DNA of 64,000 bases from Polyangiaceae bacterium. GTDB lineage: Bacteria; Myxococcota_A; Polyangia; Polyangiales; Polyangiaceae. The first letter of the stretch is position 1, and each line of letters starts with the position of its first letter. The position numbers were made by a program, and so were the translations under genes. The stretch spans positions 29,267 to 93,266 of the forward strand of contig JABFXY010000151.1 in assembly GCA_013361525.1 (NCBI GenBank), given 5' to 3'. Shown here one piece after another: positions 25,248 through 34,766 of this stretch. Below the pieces are notes generated by a model, which worked only from the letters and a program-made list of their open reading frames with translations, searched no databases and was not told the DNA's origin.

Positions 25248-27602
25248 TCAGGGCTCCGGCGTCGACGGGACGCTCGGCCTGCTCGACCTCTGCGGCGGGG
25301 CCGCCGGCGGAACCACCGCGGAGGCAATGAAGTACGCAGCAGCGCCGAGCAAGAGCACGAACGAGTAGCCGAGGTTCATCGCGATGAGCACCGCCAGCGC
25401 CGTGGCCGTCACGCCGAAGAACCCGTTCAGCGCCCAACCCCAGGCGACGAGCGTTCCGCCGCGGGTCGACGCGATGCTGATTCCGAGCGGCGCGAGCGCG
25501 CCCATCAAGATGCCGAGGACACCACAGACCACGATCGCGATCACGACGCGAGCCGGGAACGGCAAGCCCACGAGCGCGCTCGTGAGCGGCAGCAGCCCGA
25601 GCGCACACGCGACGAGCAGCACGGTGAGGATCTGGGCACGGCGTGCGGCGACGAGGTTCGCGGTGCCCATCGGCACGCGCCGGACGAGGAGGCTCCCGAT
25701 GCCCACGGCGAGGAGCAACGAAGCGAGCACCGCCGACAGCGCATAAACGGGATGCCCCAGGAACATCGTCAACATCTGCGTGAGACCGATCTCGACGACC
25801 GCAAACCCGACGCCGATGCACGCAAAGAACGCGAGCGCACGGACCCGAGAGAAACGCGCGGAGGCGAGCACCAGCTCCGAAGGTCGAACGAGCGCGGGCA
25901 GGACGAGAAAAAGGAGCGACGCGATCGCGCTGACCGCGAGGACGACGAGCGCCGTCAGAAGGCCGTGTTGCTCCTTCGCGAGGCGGGCGCGATCCCGGAT
26001 CGTCGCGAATACCTCGCGTGGGGGCACGGTGTAGAAGAAGAAGGGGCGCTCGTCGGTGGGCGGCGAGATGTCGCGACCGCGGACGAGGCCGTTGGTGTTC
26101 CAGGGGTCGGCGACGATCCGCGCGCGCACATCGCCGGCCTCTTGATCGGGCGCAAACACCTCGACGAACCCTTGCTTTTCGCAGTTGTCGCGCAGCTTTT
26201 CGATCGCATCGGCCGACAGCGCGGTCTTCGCGACGAGCAGGGCGGTGGAGCCTGCGTACGAGCAGGCAAATAGGTGCGCCCGGGGATCGGCGACATCGCG
26301 TGAACGAAGCGCCGCGGAAGCCAGCGCGAGCAGCCGATCGATCTCGGGATCCCAGCGGTTGACCACCAGCACGCCTTCGGGCGCGAGGTGATCGTACAGC
26401 TCGCGGAACGACTCCACGGTGTAGAGCCCGTCCTCGGAGAGCGCGAGGCCACCGACGCTGGAGGCGGCCCACGTGTCGACGAGCGAAAGGACGATGTTGC
26501 GGTACAGCCGGTCGTCGGAGCGCACGAACGAGCGGCCGTCGGCGACGACCAGCTTCACCTCGGGCTTCGCGTAGAGGCCCCCGCTGTAGTCGAACAGCTT
26601 GCCGAGCATCACCTCGCGCGCGATGGCGCGGTTGATCTCGACCGCGACGACCTCGGTTTGCCCCGCGGCGAGCGCCGCTCGAACCTCGCGTCCTCCGCCG
26701 GCGCCGATGACGAGGGTCGGGCCCTCGGCGCCGCTGAGCGTGTAGCCCATCTCGGCCGGATGTTTCGGCACCTGGGTCTTCGCGCTGAGGATGGCGCTGG
26801 CAGCGCTCGCATCCATGCGGAGCCAGGCCATGCCGCCGACCGGACGGTCGACGGTGACGAGCGCGAGCTCGTTCCATCGAACCACTTGCGCGCGGTCGAG
26901 GTTCACGAACCGGAGCTGTCGAACGGTGAGCCACTGCTCGCCGTAATCACCGGCGAAGAGCGCGAGCGTGCTGCAGAGGATCGCGGAGGACGACCAACCC
27001 GCTCCCCTCACCTCGCCGTCGGAGAACGGTCCGCGCTTCTCGAGGCTGCCAATCGCGAACATCACGCCCGCGACCGCGAGGAGGATCGCGACGACGAGAC
27101 CCGCGCGCGGGGCGCCGAGCCGAAGCAGCAAAAGTGCGCAGGCGCCGCCGGCGGCTGCGCCGACCATGTCGGCGAAGTACAGGCGCGCGGCGCGGCCACG
27201 CGCGTGTTTGAGCGCGGCCGCGACGATCATCCCGATGAACGTAAAGGGCAACGTCGAGAGCGCGTAGAGCACGCCGATCGAGACGAGCGCGTTCTTGTCG
27301 AGCGTCTCGGGGACCTTCGTCACGAGTGTCTTGATGATCGTGATGATCGACGTGACGCTGGCGAGGGCCGCGAACAGGCTCATCCGTCGAAACAGGTACG
27401 GCGTGCGCAGGAGCCTCGGGGCGACGACGACGATCCCGCCGCCGAGGCCGACACCGAACAGCGCGAGCGAGACGGCGAGGAAGGCGAGATGATGACCGAG
27501 CGCCGCGGAATACAGCCTCGTCAGAACGACGGAGAGGCTCACGCTCCCGAGAGAAACGAGGCCGAGACCGCCATACATGGCGAAGCGCTGCGCGCTGGGC
27601 AT
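25248..27602 (-). CDS. Membrane-embedded spermidine synthase-like protein
   Basis: About 784 residues from ATG 27602; GTG 27644 would add 14. The N-terminal half has about seven hydrophobic helices. A Rossmann methyltransferase/aminopropyltransferase-like domain follows, with the nucleotide loop VIGAGGGREVRAALAAG near residue 295 and the acidic strand VVAVEINRAI. A second set of about seven helices ends the protein. This helices-SpeE-helices layout occurs in many bacteria and need not mean spermidine synthesis: the Asp residues of true SpeE are not obvious. It may transfer an aminopropyl or methyl group at the membrane. It is convergent with the 23612 gene, with a 1-bp gap. Confidence 0.8.
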   Translation of the reverse strand: MPSAQRFAMYGGLGLVSLGSVSLSVVLTRLYSAALGHHLAFLAVSLALFGVGLGGGIVVVAPRLLRTPYLFRRMSLFAALASVTSIITIIKTLVTKVPETLDKNALVSIGVLYALSTLPFTFIGMIVAAALKHARGRAARLYFADMVGAAAGGACALLLLRLGAPRAGLVVAILLAVAGVMFAIGSLEKRGPFSDGEVRGAGWSSSAILCSTLALFAGDYGEQWLTVRQLRFVNLDRAQVVRWNELALVTVDRPVGGMAWLRMDASAASAILSAKTQVPKHPAEMGYTLSGAEGPTLVIGAGGGREVRAALAAGQTEVVAVEINRAIAREVMLGKLFDYSGGLYAKPEVKLVVADGRSFVRSDDRLYRNIVLSLVDTWAASSVGGLALSEDGLYTVESFRELYDHLAPEGVLVVNRWDPEIDRLLALASAALRSRDVADPRAHLFACSYAGSTALLVAKTALSADAIEKLRDNCEKQGFVEVFAPDQEAGDVRARIVADPWNTNGLVRGRDISPPTDERPFFFYTVPPREVFATIRDRARLAKEQHGLLTALVVLAVSAIASLLFLVLPALVRPSELVLASARFSRVRALAFFACIGVGFAVVEIGLTQMLTMFLGHPVYALSAVLASLLLAVGIGSLLVRRVPMGTANLVAARRAQILTVLLVACALGLLPLTSALVGLPFPARVVIAIVVCGVLGILMGALAPLGISIASTRGGTLVAWGWALNGFFGVTATALAVLIAMNLGYSFVLLLGAAAYFIASAVVPPAAPPQRSSRPSVPSTPEP

Positions 27603-27681
27603 ACGGAGGGCCGGTTCTATCAGAGTTCCGGGAGGATCGGGCACGCCCGCGGCACCTGCGCGCGCGGGAAACAGCAGCCCG

Positions 27682-29235
27682 TCAGGGCTGCGGCGCCTTC
27701 GCCTTTTTCGGCGTCGCGACGGGCGCGAGCGGCCACGGCGAGAGGGCGCGCGAGAGGCTCTTCGCGCCGCTCTGCGCGTCGGCCCGGCGACACTCGGCGA
27801 GGCTCAGCCGGCGCGGGCCGAACGCCGTCGGGTTGACCGCGTCGGCGTCCATGAGCGACGAGGGCGAATCGCCGGCGAAGTCGTCGGGATGCCCAGGCTG
27901 ATCCAAGAGCACGTGGCCGAGCTCGTGCGCGAGCGTGAACGACGACTTCTGCGCACGAAGGCCGGCACGATCCTCGAGGACGACGTTCCGAATCGCGCCG
28001 TGCTCGAGGAAGATGAACGACTCGCCGATACGGCCATCGCCGGCGAAGCTCGGGATGACGAGCACCTCGAGCGTGGCGGGGTCGCCGTCGTCGAACGCCT
28101 TGACGAGCGTGCGCTCCTCCAGCGTGCCGGCGATCGCGTCGGCGTCGGTGAAGTGTTGAAGCCCGTCCTCGAGGCGCACCGAGCCGATGCAAGCGTCGAG
28201 CGCAGCGTCCGACGAGACGGCGCCCTGCTTCGGAGCGGCGAGCGTCGCCGGATTGCCGTCCGCGCGGTACACGAGCACGTCGCTCGAAGCCTGTGTCGCG
28301 GCGTGTGTCGCGCGGTTGTCGCTCGTTTTCGCGCGGAACCCCATTTTGTCGAGGGCGGCCTCGACGAGGCGAGCAGCCCCGCGCGGCGTCGTACCCGCCG
28401 ACACGGCGACGGACACCTCGCGGCCGTCCGCGGTGAAGCGGATGTCCCCGCCGGTCGCGATGGAAGGCGCCTCACAGCCGAGGGAAATGAGGAACGACGG
28501 GGGCGGGTCGACGACCGCGACGTCCGCAGACGTCGAGGGACCAAACGACACGCCACACGTGCTCCACACGAGGCTCGCGCGGTCGATCTCTTCGCGCGCG
28601 AGGCGAAGCGCGTCCTCGTCGTTGGCGCCGATGGGCGGCACGTCCTTCGGCCGCATGCGCACGAGCCGCACCCGGAGCTGCGCGCGCTGCCGACCGAGCG
28701 CGCCCTCGACGCGCTTCGTTTGCGTGGAGATCCCCTGCCCGCTCACGGAGATCGATCCACCGAGCTCGGCGACGATGGACCGATCGGCGAGCAGCGGATG
28801 GCGCCGGTCGACGTCGTCGAACACCAGCCGGAGCGGCTTCGTTCTCGCACACTTCGTCGCGCCTTTCGCGAAGGCGGGGCACGCGACCGGCTCGACGGCG
28901 CGTTCCAGGACCTCGACGGCGGCGCGCGACTGCGACAGGTCGGGCGCGCGCGTCGACGTGATGGTGACCTTGCTCGGCAGCTCCGCGCCATCGCTCGCCG
29001 CGAGCAGCAACCCGTAGCTCTCGCCGTCGTCGCCGACCGGCGGCGCTGTCCGAGCGATCGCGAGGCCTGCGGCATCGTCCAACGGATTGTCGCCGCTGCC
29101 AATCCAATAGACGGCAGGTTGGGTGGACGGAGCGGCGCCGATCGAGGTGGCCGTCATCGTCGAGACGACCGCCGCGAGCGCCGCGCATCGAGCGGGCGAC
29201 CACGCGCTCGCCGGCTTCACTCGATCCCCCATCAT
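27682..29235 (-). CDS. Secreted HExxH zinc-metalloprotease-like protein
   Basis: About 517 residues from ATG 29235 (GTG 29220 is another possible start). The N-terminus has a signal peptide (SPARCAALAAVVSTMTATSIGAAP). The C-terminal part holds HELGHVLLDQPGH near residue 436, an HExxH zinc site with a later His and Asp residues. A downstream SSLMDA could be a Met-turn. It does not match the exact metzincin spacing HExxHxxGxxH, so the family is uncertain. The upstream half contains beta-rich sequence without recognised motifs. The neighbour upstream ends 13 bp before the start, suggesting co-transcription. Confidence 0.77.
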   Translation of the reverse strand: MMGDRVKPASAWSPARCAALAAVVSTMTATSIGAAPSTQPAVYWIGSGDNPLDDAAGLAIARTAPPVGDDGESYGLLLAASDGAELPSKVTITSTRAPDLSQSRAAVEVLERAVEPVACPAFAKGATKCARTKPLRLVFDDVDRRHPLLADRSIVAELGGSISVSGQGISTQTKRVEGALGRQRAQLRVRLVRMRPKDVPPIGANDEDALRLAREEIDRASLVWSTCGVSFGPSTSADVAVVDPPPSFLISLGCEAPSIATGGDIRFTADGREVSVAVSAGTTPRGAARLVEAALDKMGFRAKTSDNRATHAATQASSDVLVYRADGNPATLAAPKQGAVSSDAALDACIGSVRLEDGLQHFTDADAIAGTLEERTLVKAFDDGDPATLEVLVIPSFAGDGRIGESFIFLEHGAIRNVVLEDRAGLRAQKSSFTLAHELGHVLLDQPGHPDDFAGDSPSSLMDADAVNPTAFGPRRLSLAECRRADAQSGAKSLSRALSPWPLAPVATPKKAKAPQP

Positions 29236-29248
29236 CCGATCGACGACG

Positions 29249-30475
29249 TCACTCGATCCAACCGAGCTGAACGCGGCGGAACGCCGTCTCGGTGAGGACG
29301 TCGCCGCTGCGTTTGCCGCCGGAGCCGTTGGCCGCGGTCGTGACGAGGGCGCCCCATGCGAGCGCCGCGAGATCCGGTGACTCCGCGAGGGTCGAGGCGA
29401 CACCGAGCGCGCGCTCGCGGTCACCGAGGTCCCAGAGCGCCGCGGCCGCGAGCCCGCGAATGTCGTCGCGGGCCGAGGTCTCCGACGAGTCGATCACCTC
29501 GCGCAGGAACTCCGACCGGTCGAAGTTCTTGGCGAGAAGGAACGCGGCACGCAGCGCGACGTCGTCGCCGAGCGGCTTGGTGCGAGCGAGCGCCTCGAGC
29601 ATCGGGCGGGCGACCTCGACACGTGCGTGTGCCATGCGGAACAGAAAGCCCGTGTCGCGATCGGCGCTCGGGCGATGGGAGAGGCGCGCGACGAGCTCGG
29701 ATGTCGGTCGCGTGCCGCCGGTTCCGCGGTTCGGATCCAGAGCCCAAACGACGAGCGACCACGCGGCGCGCGAGCTGTCGGGCCCGGTCGTCGTCCGCTC
29801 GATCGCTTCTTTCAGAGGGCGCGGGTCACCTCCGCGATGCGCGATCTCCGCCATCAAGAGCCAGCGCCCGAGGTGCCGCTCGGAACCGCGAAGCACGTGG
29901 AGCGCGTCACCAAGCCCGGCACACGCCTTCTCCGACACCTCGTGTTGGCGCAGACAGAGCGGCAAGAGCAGCTCGATCGAGAGCGCGATGCGGTGCGCTT
30001 CCTTGATGCGCGCCGCGAGCGAGAACAGACGCGGACCGGTCGGCTCGCCGCGGAAGAGACGCGCGACCTCGCCGGCGAAGGCGAGCTGCGTCTTCGAGCA
30101 CGCGGCCGCGCGGGCGAGCGACGGCCCGAGCGCCGGATCTTGGACGAAACAGGCCGCGCTGAGCGCCGGCAAGCCGCCGAAGTCCTCCGTCTTCAATGCC
30201 GACGCGAGTAACGCGCCGAGCTTCTTGTCACCATTTTCGGCGAGCGCTCGCATCCCTGCGCCGTAGAGCTCGCGGTCGAACGCATCGACCTTCACGAGCT
30301 CCTTCAGAGCGGACGCGAGGAGCGTCCGCACCTGAACCGAATGCGGCGCAATCGCTCGCGCAGCCCCGGCGAGCCGCGGCTCGATCGGGTTTCGCTTGCG
30401 GAGCGTGGACTCGATCTCTCCACCGATTCGTCTCTCGACAGCGACGAGGGCGCTCGTCCCCGACCCCTTCTGCAT
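29249..30475 (-). CDS. Hypothetical alpha-helical repeat protein
   Basis: A 408-residue protein. ATG 30475 is preferred over the upstream GTG because AAGGGAGC precedes it. The sequence is almost entirely helical with Ala/Leu/Arg-rich repeated helices (SALKTEDFGGLPALSAAC, AAALWDLGDRERALGVASTLA), which suggests HEAT- or TPR-like repeats and a protein-binding role. There is no signal peptide, so it is probably cytoplasmic. It precedes the HExxH protein gene by 13 bp. Confidence 0.75.
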   Translation of the reverse strand: MQKGSGTSALVAVERRIGGEIESTLRKRNPIEPRLAGAARAIAPHSVQVRTLLASALKELVKVDAFDRELYGAGMRALAENGDKKLGALLASALKTEDFGGLPALSAACFVQDPALGPSLARAAACSKTQLAFAGEVARLFRGEPTGPRLFSLAARIKEAHRIALSIELLLPLCLRQHEVSEKACAGLGDALHVLRGSERHLGRWLLMAEIAHRGGDPRPLKEAIERTTTGPDSSRAAWSLVVWALDPNRGTGGTRPTSELVARLSHRPSADRDTGFLFRMAHARVEVARPMLEALARTKPLGDDVALRAAFLLAKNFDRSEFLREVIDSSETSARDDIRGLAAAALWDLGDRERALGVASTLAESPDLAALAWGALVTTAANGSGGKRSGDVLTETAFRRVQLGWIE

Positions 30476-30578
30476 GCTCCCTTGACCCGAACGTACCAAC
30501 TATCGTCATGGAGCGGCACGACTTTGCGAGTCGGTGACGAATTGTTGGTCGTCGCGATCCGAACGACACGAGGTGAAT

Positions 30579-31373
30579 CTATCGCCCGCGCGGTCGTCTC
30601 AGGTACGCCCGGACGACGTCCACGAAGCGCGCCTGCTCCTCGATGAACGGAAAATGTCCGCTTTGCTCGAAGACGACGAGCTCCGAACCGGGGAGCGCCG
30701 CAGCGAGTGGACGCGCACCCTCGGCGAGCGTCGTGATGTTGTCGTGCCGTCCGGCGACGACCAAGGACGGGACCGACCAATGCTTCGCGCGCGCGCGCAG
30801 ATCGAAGGTCGACAAGGACGCGATCCCGTGCTGGTTCGCTTTCACGGCGTAGCGGGTGTTCCTGTCGAGCGCGGCTCCGACCTCGGAATCGAACCGATGA
30901 AAGTATGAAGGCAGCCGCCGCAGCCATTGCTGCCTGAACGACTCATCGTCGTTCGGCGCGGAGACCGGCCTCGCCCGGCGTGTCGCGTAGATGCCCGGGA
31001 AGTCGAACACCGAAGGCGCGCCGACCAACACCGCCGCGCCCACTCGGTCCGGAAACGCCAGCGCGTACGCAGCGGCGATCAGCACGCCGAACGAGTGCGC
31101 GACGAGGTCGATTCGTTCGTGGCCGAGCTCCGCTCGCAGACCTTCGAGCTCGCGCGCCCAGCCATCGACACCGCACGTGAGGACGGAAGGCCGGTCCGAA
31201 CGGCCGTTGCCGAGCTGATCGTAGAAGACCAGCTCGGCGTCGCTCGACAACGGATCGACGAACGGACGGAAATAGGTGTGATCGAGGCCAGGCCCTCCGT
31301 GGAGGAAATAGAGCGGAGGCCCACACCCGACGCGGTCGTAGTGAATGGCCTGTCCGTCTACGATCGCGCGCAC
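30579..31373 (-). CDS. Alpha/beta hydrolase, proline iminopeptidase-like (S33)
   Basis: A 264-residue hydrolase. The oxyanion motif FLHGGPG (about residues 23-29) is typical of the proline iminopeptidase/epoxide hydrolase group. The nucleophile elbow is AHSFGV near residue 92, an acidic residue is in AGRHDN near 208, and the catalytic His is in QSGHFPF near 238. It is cytoplasmic. The gene is divergent from a MarR regulator, with a palindromic operator between them, so it is probably MarR-controlled. The natural substrate is unknown. Confidence 0.9.
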   Translation of the reverse strand: MRAIVDGQAIHYDRVGCGPPLYFLHGGPGLDHTYFRPFVDPLSSDAELVFYDQLGNGRSDRPSVLTCGVDGWARELEGLRAELGHERIDLVAHSFGVLIAAAYALAFPDRVGAAVLVGAPSVFDFPGIYATRRARPVSAPNDDESFRQQWLRRLPSYFHRFDSEVGAALDRNTRYAVKANQHGIASLSTFDLRARAKHWSVPSLVVAGRHDNITTLAEGARPLAAALPGSELVVFEQSGHFPFIEEQARFVDVVRAYLRRPRGR

Positions 31374-31439
31374 CGACAGCGGACTATAACGCGTGCGCCT
31401 CCGAGCGCCGGCCGAGGGCTCCGTTCAACCGCAAAATCA

Positions 31440-31452
31440 TTCTTAGTAAGAA
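31440..31452. promoter_or_regulatory. Palindromic MarR-type operator
   Basis: TTCTTAGTAAGAA is a perfect palindrome (6-bp arms around one base) in the 105-bp gap between the hydrolase and the marR-like gene. It is AT-rich against a very GC-rich background. MarR proteins commonly repress both divergent genes from such a site. Confidence 0.65.
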
Positions 31453-31478
31453 CTATTCGTACCTGCTACACGCCGGCC

Positions 31479-31985
31479 GTGAAGAAGCACGAAGGCCGAA
31501 AGCCGCAGACCGGTGCGGTCGGGCCCGCGTTTTTGCTCGCGCAGATCGGCGCGTATGCGGCGATGAAGTTCGGCGAGCGCATGGCGAGCCTCGATCTGAC
31601 CCCGCCGCATGCGGGCATCCTTCGCGCGATCCTCGCGTCGGAGGGCACGAGTCAGAAGGCGCTGGCGGAGACGCTGGGCATCGTGCCGAGCCGCCTGGTC
31701 GAGCTGCTCGACGAGCTCGATCGGCGGGGGCTCGTGGAGCGTCGCAACGACGAAGACGACCGCCGCGTGTACGCGCTCCACCTGACGAAGAAGGGCGCGA
31801 GCGCGCTCGAGTCGATCGGACGTGTGGGACGCGATCACGAGGAGTCCTTGCTCGCCGCCCTCACGCCGGCGGAGCGCGAGACGTTGACGACGCTGCTCGC
31901 TCGCGTCGCCGAACACCAAGGACTGCACCCGGGCGTACATCCCGGGTACTCGAAGCTCCGGCGGCAGCGGCGAGCGCGCGGCTGA
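31479..31985 (+). CDS. MarR-family transcriptional regulator
   Basis: A 168-residue protein from GTG 31479; the longer frame upstream overlaps the divergent hydrolase and is not coding. The winged helix-turn-helix is clear: PPHAGILRAILASEGTSQKALAETLGIVPSRLVELLDELDRRGLVER, then the wing NDEDDRRVYALHLTKKG (quoted only as landmarks, residues about 40-110). MarR proteins act as dimers that release DNA on binding small phenolic or oxidising ligands. The neighbouring hydrolase is the probable target. Confidence 0.93.
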   Translation: MKKHEGRKPQTGAVGPAFLLAQIGAYAAMKFGERMASLDLTPPHAGILRAILASEGTSQKALAETLGIVPSRLVELLDELDRRGLVERRNDEDDRRVYALHLTKKGASALESIGRVGRDHEESLLAALTPAERETLTTLLARVAEHQGLHPGVHPGYSKLRRQRRARG

Positions 31986-32131
31986 GCAGCAGAGCGCTGA
32001 ACCCGGCATTTTGAACACTCGGCGTCGTTGTCGCTCCTAAACGATTCAGAACAAAGCGATGGTTCGGCCCCTCGGGTCGGGGGTCTCGCGGATCGTGCAC
32101 GCGCCGCTTCCGGTCGACCCCGCGGGCACGG

Positions 32132-32137
32132 TATCGT
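32132..32137 (+). promoter_or_regulatory. -10-like box before the kinase gene
   Basis: TATCGT ends 11 nt before the kinase ATG; no ribosome site is evident between them. The support is weak. Confidence 0.25.
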
Positions 32138-32148
32138 GAGCCGTTTTC

Positions 32149-33732
32149 ATGCCGATCGACGACGACCTCGTCCGCTCGCTGCCCGTGCAACCGGGCATGG
32201 TCATCGCGGGTAAGTACCGCGTCGAGCGCTTCCTCGCCGCCGGCGGGATGGGAGCCGTCCTTCGAGCCCACCACGAGATCCTCGACAAGCCGGTCGCCAT
32301 CAAGATCATCCGGCCCGAGCTCGCGACGCGAACCGAGCTCGCGCAGCGGTTTCTGCGCGAGGCGCGCGCCGCCGCAAAGATCTCGAGCGACTACGTCGCG
32401 CGGGTGACCGACGTCGATCTGCTCGACGGCAAAACGCCTTACATGGTCATGGATTTCCTGGACGGCGAGGATCTCCACGACGCGATGGTCGCGCAGGGAA
32501 AGATGCCGGTCGGCTTGGCCGTCGACATCGTGCTGCAAGCGCTGATGGGGCTCGATGCTGCGCACGCGAAGGGCGTCGTGCACCGCGACCTCAAGCCGTC
32601 GAACCTCTTCCTCGAGCGCCGCGACGACGGCAGCCGCCGGGTGAAGCTCCTCGATTTCGGCATCTCGAAGGTGATCGAGGGCGAAGGCGACGACGGCCTC
32701 AAGGCCGGCGCGACGACCTCCGCCGGGCAGATGCTCGGCACGCCGCGGTACATGTCGCCGGAGCAGGTGACGAGCGCGAAGAGCGTCGATCACCGCACGG
32801 ATCTCTGGGCGATCGGCGTCATTTTGTACGAGATGTTGACCGGGACGTACCCGTTCGATGGCTCGAGCTCGGGTCAGATCCTCGCGAACATCCTGACGAC
32901 CAGCGTCCCGCCGCTGCGTGAGCGGCGCGAGGACGCTTCGCTCGAGCTCGAAGCGGTGCTCAGCCGCTGTCTCGCGAAAGACCGGAGCGACCGCTTCCCT
33001 GGTGTGCGGACGATGATGGCGGCGCTCGCACCGTTCGCGTCGAAGCGGATGCGCGCGCTCGTCGCCGAATACGAGGAGGTCGCGGGCGACCCGATCGCCA
33101 CGATGAAGAGCCCGGACGCGGTTCGATCGCCGCCGACACCCGTCAGCGGCGGCGAGCCTGTCGATTCGGCGCCGACGCGGCTCGCGAGCGTGGCGATGAA
33201 GAAGACGGAGGCCGCGGGCCCGCCGACACCGGCTGTGCGGACGCATGTCTCGGCCGAAGGCCCACCAGCCAGCAAGTCTTCGGTCCCCGCCCCTGCCCAC
33301 TCGACCGAGACGAGCATGTCGGTCGTGGAATCGTCCCCTCGCGGGACGCCGATGCGCAAAGCGATCGCCGCGCTCGTCGCCGTCGTCGCGCTGGGCGTCG
33401 GGGTCTACTTCGTCGTGCGCCAGCCGGACAAACCGCCGCAAGACGTCGGCGCGAGCGCGCGTGGCGCCGAAACGACGGCTTCGTCGCGCACCGACCAAAC
33501 CACCGCGGCGACCGGCCACGCGCCCACGCCGTCCGTGGAAGCAATCGGAACTGCCGCGCTGACCGCCCCCGAAGCGCCGGCGACTGCCTCGGCGCAACCC
33601 GTCGCGTCCGCACCGTCGACGACGGCATCCGCGACGCCGACACCGACTGCGGGTCTCCGGCGCCTTCCCACCGCAACGACCACAACCGCTTCGGCCCTCC
33701 CGACCACCGGCATCGTCCGCACGAGGGACTAA
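32149..33732 (+). CDS. Transmembrane Ser/Thr protein kinase (Hanks type)
   Basis: A 527-residue eukaryotic-type kinase. The glycine loop is LAAGGMGAVLRAHH at about residues 29-42, and the ATP-binding Lys is Lys52 in VAIKII. The catalytic loop HRDLKPSN is near 145, DFG near 169, and GTPRYMSPEQ (activation loop end) near 200. A Pro/Ala/Thr-rich linker (about 300-400) leads to one transmembrane helix (about 403-423, IAALVAVVALGVGVYFVV). A low-complexity Ala/Thr-rich extracytoplasmic tail of about 100 residues ends the protein. All key catalytic residues are present. The next gene starts on the last base of the stop (TAATG), so the two are co-translated. Confidence 0.96.
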   Translation: MPIDDDLVRSLPVQPGMVIAGKYRVERFLAAGGMGAVLRAHHEILDKPVAIKIIRPELATRTELAQRFLREARAAAKISSDYVARVTDVDLLDGKTPYMVMDFLDGEDLHDAMVAQGKMPVGLAVDIVLQALMGLDAAHAKGVVHRDLKPSNLFLERRDDGSRRVKLLDFGISKVIEGEGDDGLKAGATTSAGQMLGTPRYMSPEQVTSAKSVDHRTDLWAIGVILYEMLTGTYPFDGSSSGQILANILTTSVPPLRERREDASLELEAVLSRCLAKDRSDRFPGVRTMMAALAPFASKRMRALVAEYEEVAGDPIATMKSPDAVRSPPTPVSGGEPVDSAPTRLASVAMKKTEAAGPPTPAVRTHVSAEGPPASKSSVPAPAHSTETSMSVVESSPRGTPMRKAIAALVAVVALGVGVYFVVRQPDKPPQDVGASARGAETTASSRTDQTTAATGHAPTPSVEAIGTAALTAPEAPATASAQPVASAPSTTASATPTPTAGLRRLPTATTTTASALPTTGIVRTRD

Positions 33733-34727
33733 TGCGCATTCGACCGCTTCAGCTCGCCTTCGCGATCGCTCTGACACTTCTCGCTCCGGCGGCGAGCGCG
33801 CAGGACGCGAGCGACAAGGCGCTCGCGGAGTCGCTCTTTCAAGACGGCATCAAACTCTTCGACCAGAAGAAGTTCGCCGAGGCATGCCCGCTCTTCGAGC
33901 AGAGCAACAAGCTCGATCCGAAGCTCAGCACGCTCACCAACGTCGCCTACTGTCACAAAGAGATCGGTAAGACCGCTTCGGCCTGGGCCGAGTTCTCCGA
34001 GGCGGCAAGCCTCGCCGATCGGCGAAACGAGACGAAGCGCGCAGAGTCGCTCCGCTCGGAGGCGACCGATCTCGGCAAGAAGCTTTCGAAGCTGAAGATC
34101 ACCCAGGCCGCGCCGACGCCGGGCCTCACCGTCGCGCTCGACGGAAAGAAGCTCGATGCCGGCGTCCTCGTCACCGCGCTCACGGTGAACCCCGGCAAAC
34201 ACACGATCGAAGCGAGCGCAGCCGGCTACGTCACCTCGACACAAGAGGTCGACGTCCCGACGGGCCCCATCGAGGTGCCCGTGACGATCCCCGCACTCGA
34301 CAAGGAGAAAGCGCCCGAGCCGGTCGTCGAGCCGAAGCCGACGCCGGGGCCCAAGGTCATCGATCCGACGCCGACGCCCGCGAGCGAACGCAACATCGGG
34401 CTTCCTATCGCCATCACGAGCTTCTCGATCGCGGGAGCGTCTCTCATCACCGGCATCATCACCGGCGCCGTTTCACTCGCGCGCACCAACTCGCTCGAGA
34501 AGGAGTGCGACCGGGGGAGCTGCGCGAGGCCCGGCCCTGGCGACGAGCTCGACGAGCTCAACGCGCTCGCCAATGCGTCCAACGTGACGTTCGCGCTCGC
34601 AGGGGTCGGCGCGGCGGTCGGGCTCATCGTGATCCTGGCGGTTCCGCCGAGCGACTCGAGTGACGCGAAGAAGGTCGGCTTCGTGGGTGTTGGAGACGCC
34701 GGCCTCGGGGTGTCGATCCCGTTCTGA
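33732..34727 (+). CDS. Secreted TPR/PEGA-like protein co-transcribed with the kinase
   Basis: A 331-residue protein with a signal peptide cleaved after ASA (near residue 23). TPR-like helices follow (ALAESLFQDGIKLFDQKKFAEACPLFEQS), typical of myxobacterial kinase-partner proteins. Next comes a PEGA-like beta domain (GLTVALDGKKLDAG, VNPGKHTIEASAAGY, near 135-185), a Pro-rich linker, and two hydrophobic helices (FSIAGASLITGIITGAVSL and FALAGVGAAVGLIVILAV). It overlaps the kinase stop by one base. It is probably an envelope protein acting in the same process as the kinase; the role is not known. Confidence 0.85.
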   Translation: MRIRPLQLAFAIALTLLAPAASAQDASDKALAESLFQDGIKLFDQKKFAEACPLFEQSNKLDPKLSTLTNVAYCHKEIGKTASAWAEFSEAASLADRRNETKRAESLRSEATDLGKKLSKLKITQAAPTPGLTVALDGKKLDAGVLVTALTVNPGKHTIEASAAGYVTSTQEVDVPTGPIEVPVTIPALDKEKAPEPVVEPKPTPGPKVIDPTPTPASERNIGLPIAITSFSIAGASLITGIITGAVSLARTNSLEKECDRGSCARPGPGDELDELNALANASNVTFALAGVGAAVGLIVILAVPPSDSSDAKKVGFVGVGDAGLGVSIPF

Positions 34728-34766
34728 GTAGCCTACCAAACCGACATTTCTGTCAGCTTCAAACCT

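Noticed and set aside
27682..29424. Extension of the HExxH protein start to 29424
   Set aside because: The extra 63 residues overlap the end of the upstream gene and are Arg/Ser/Pro-rich; a signal peptide starts near 29235.
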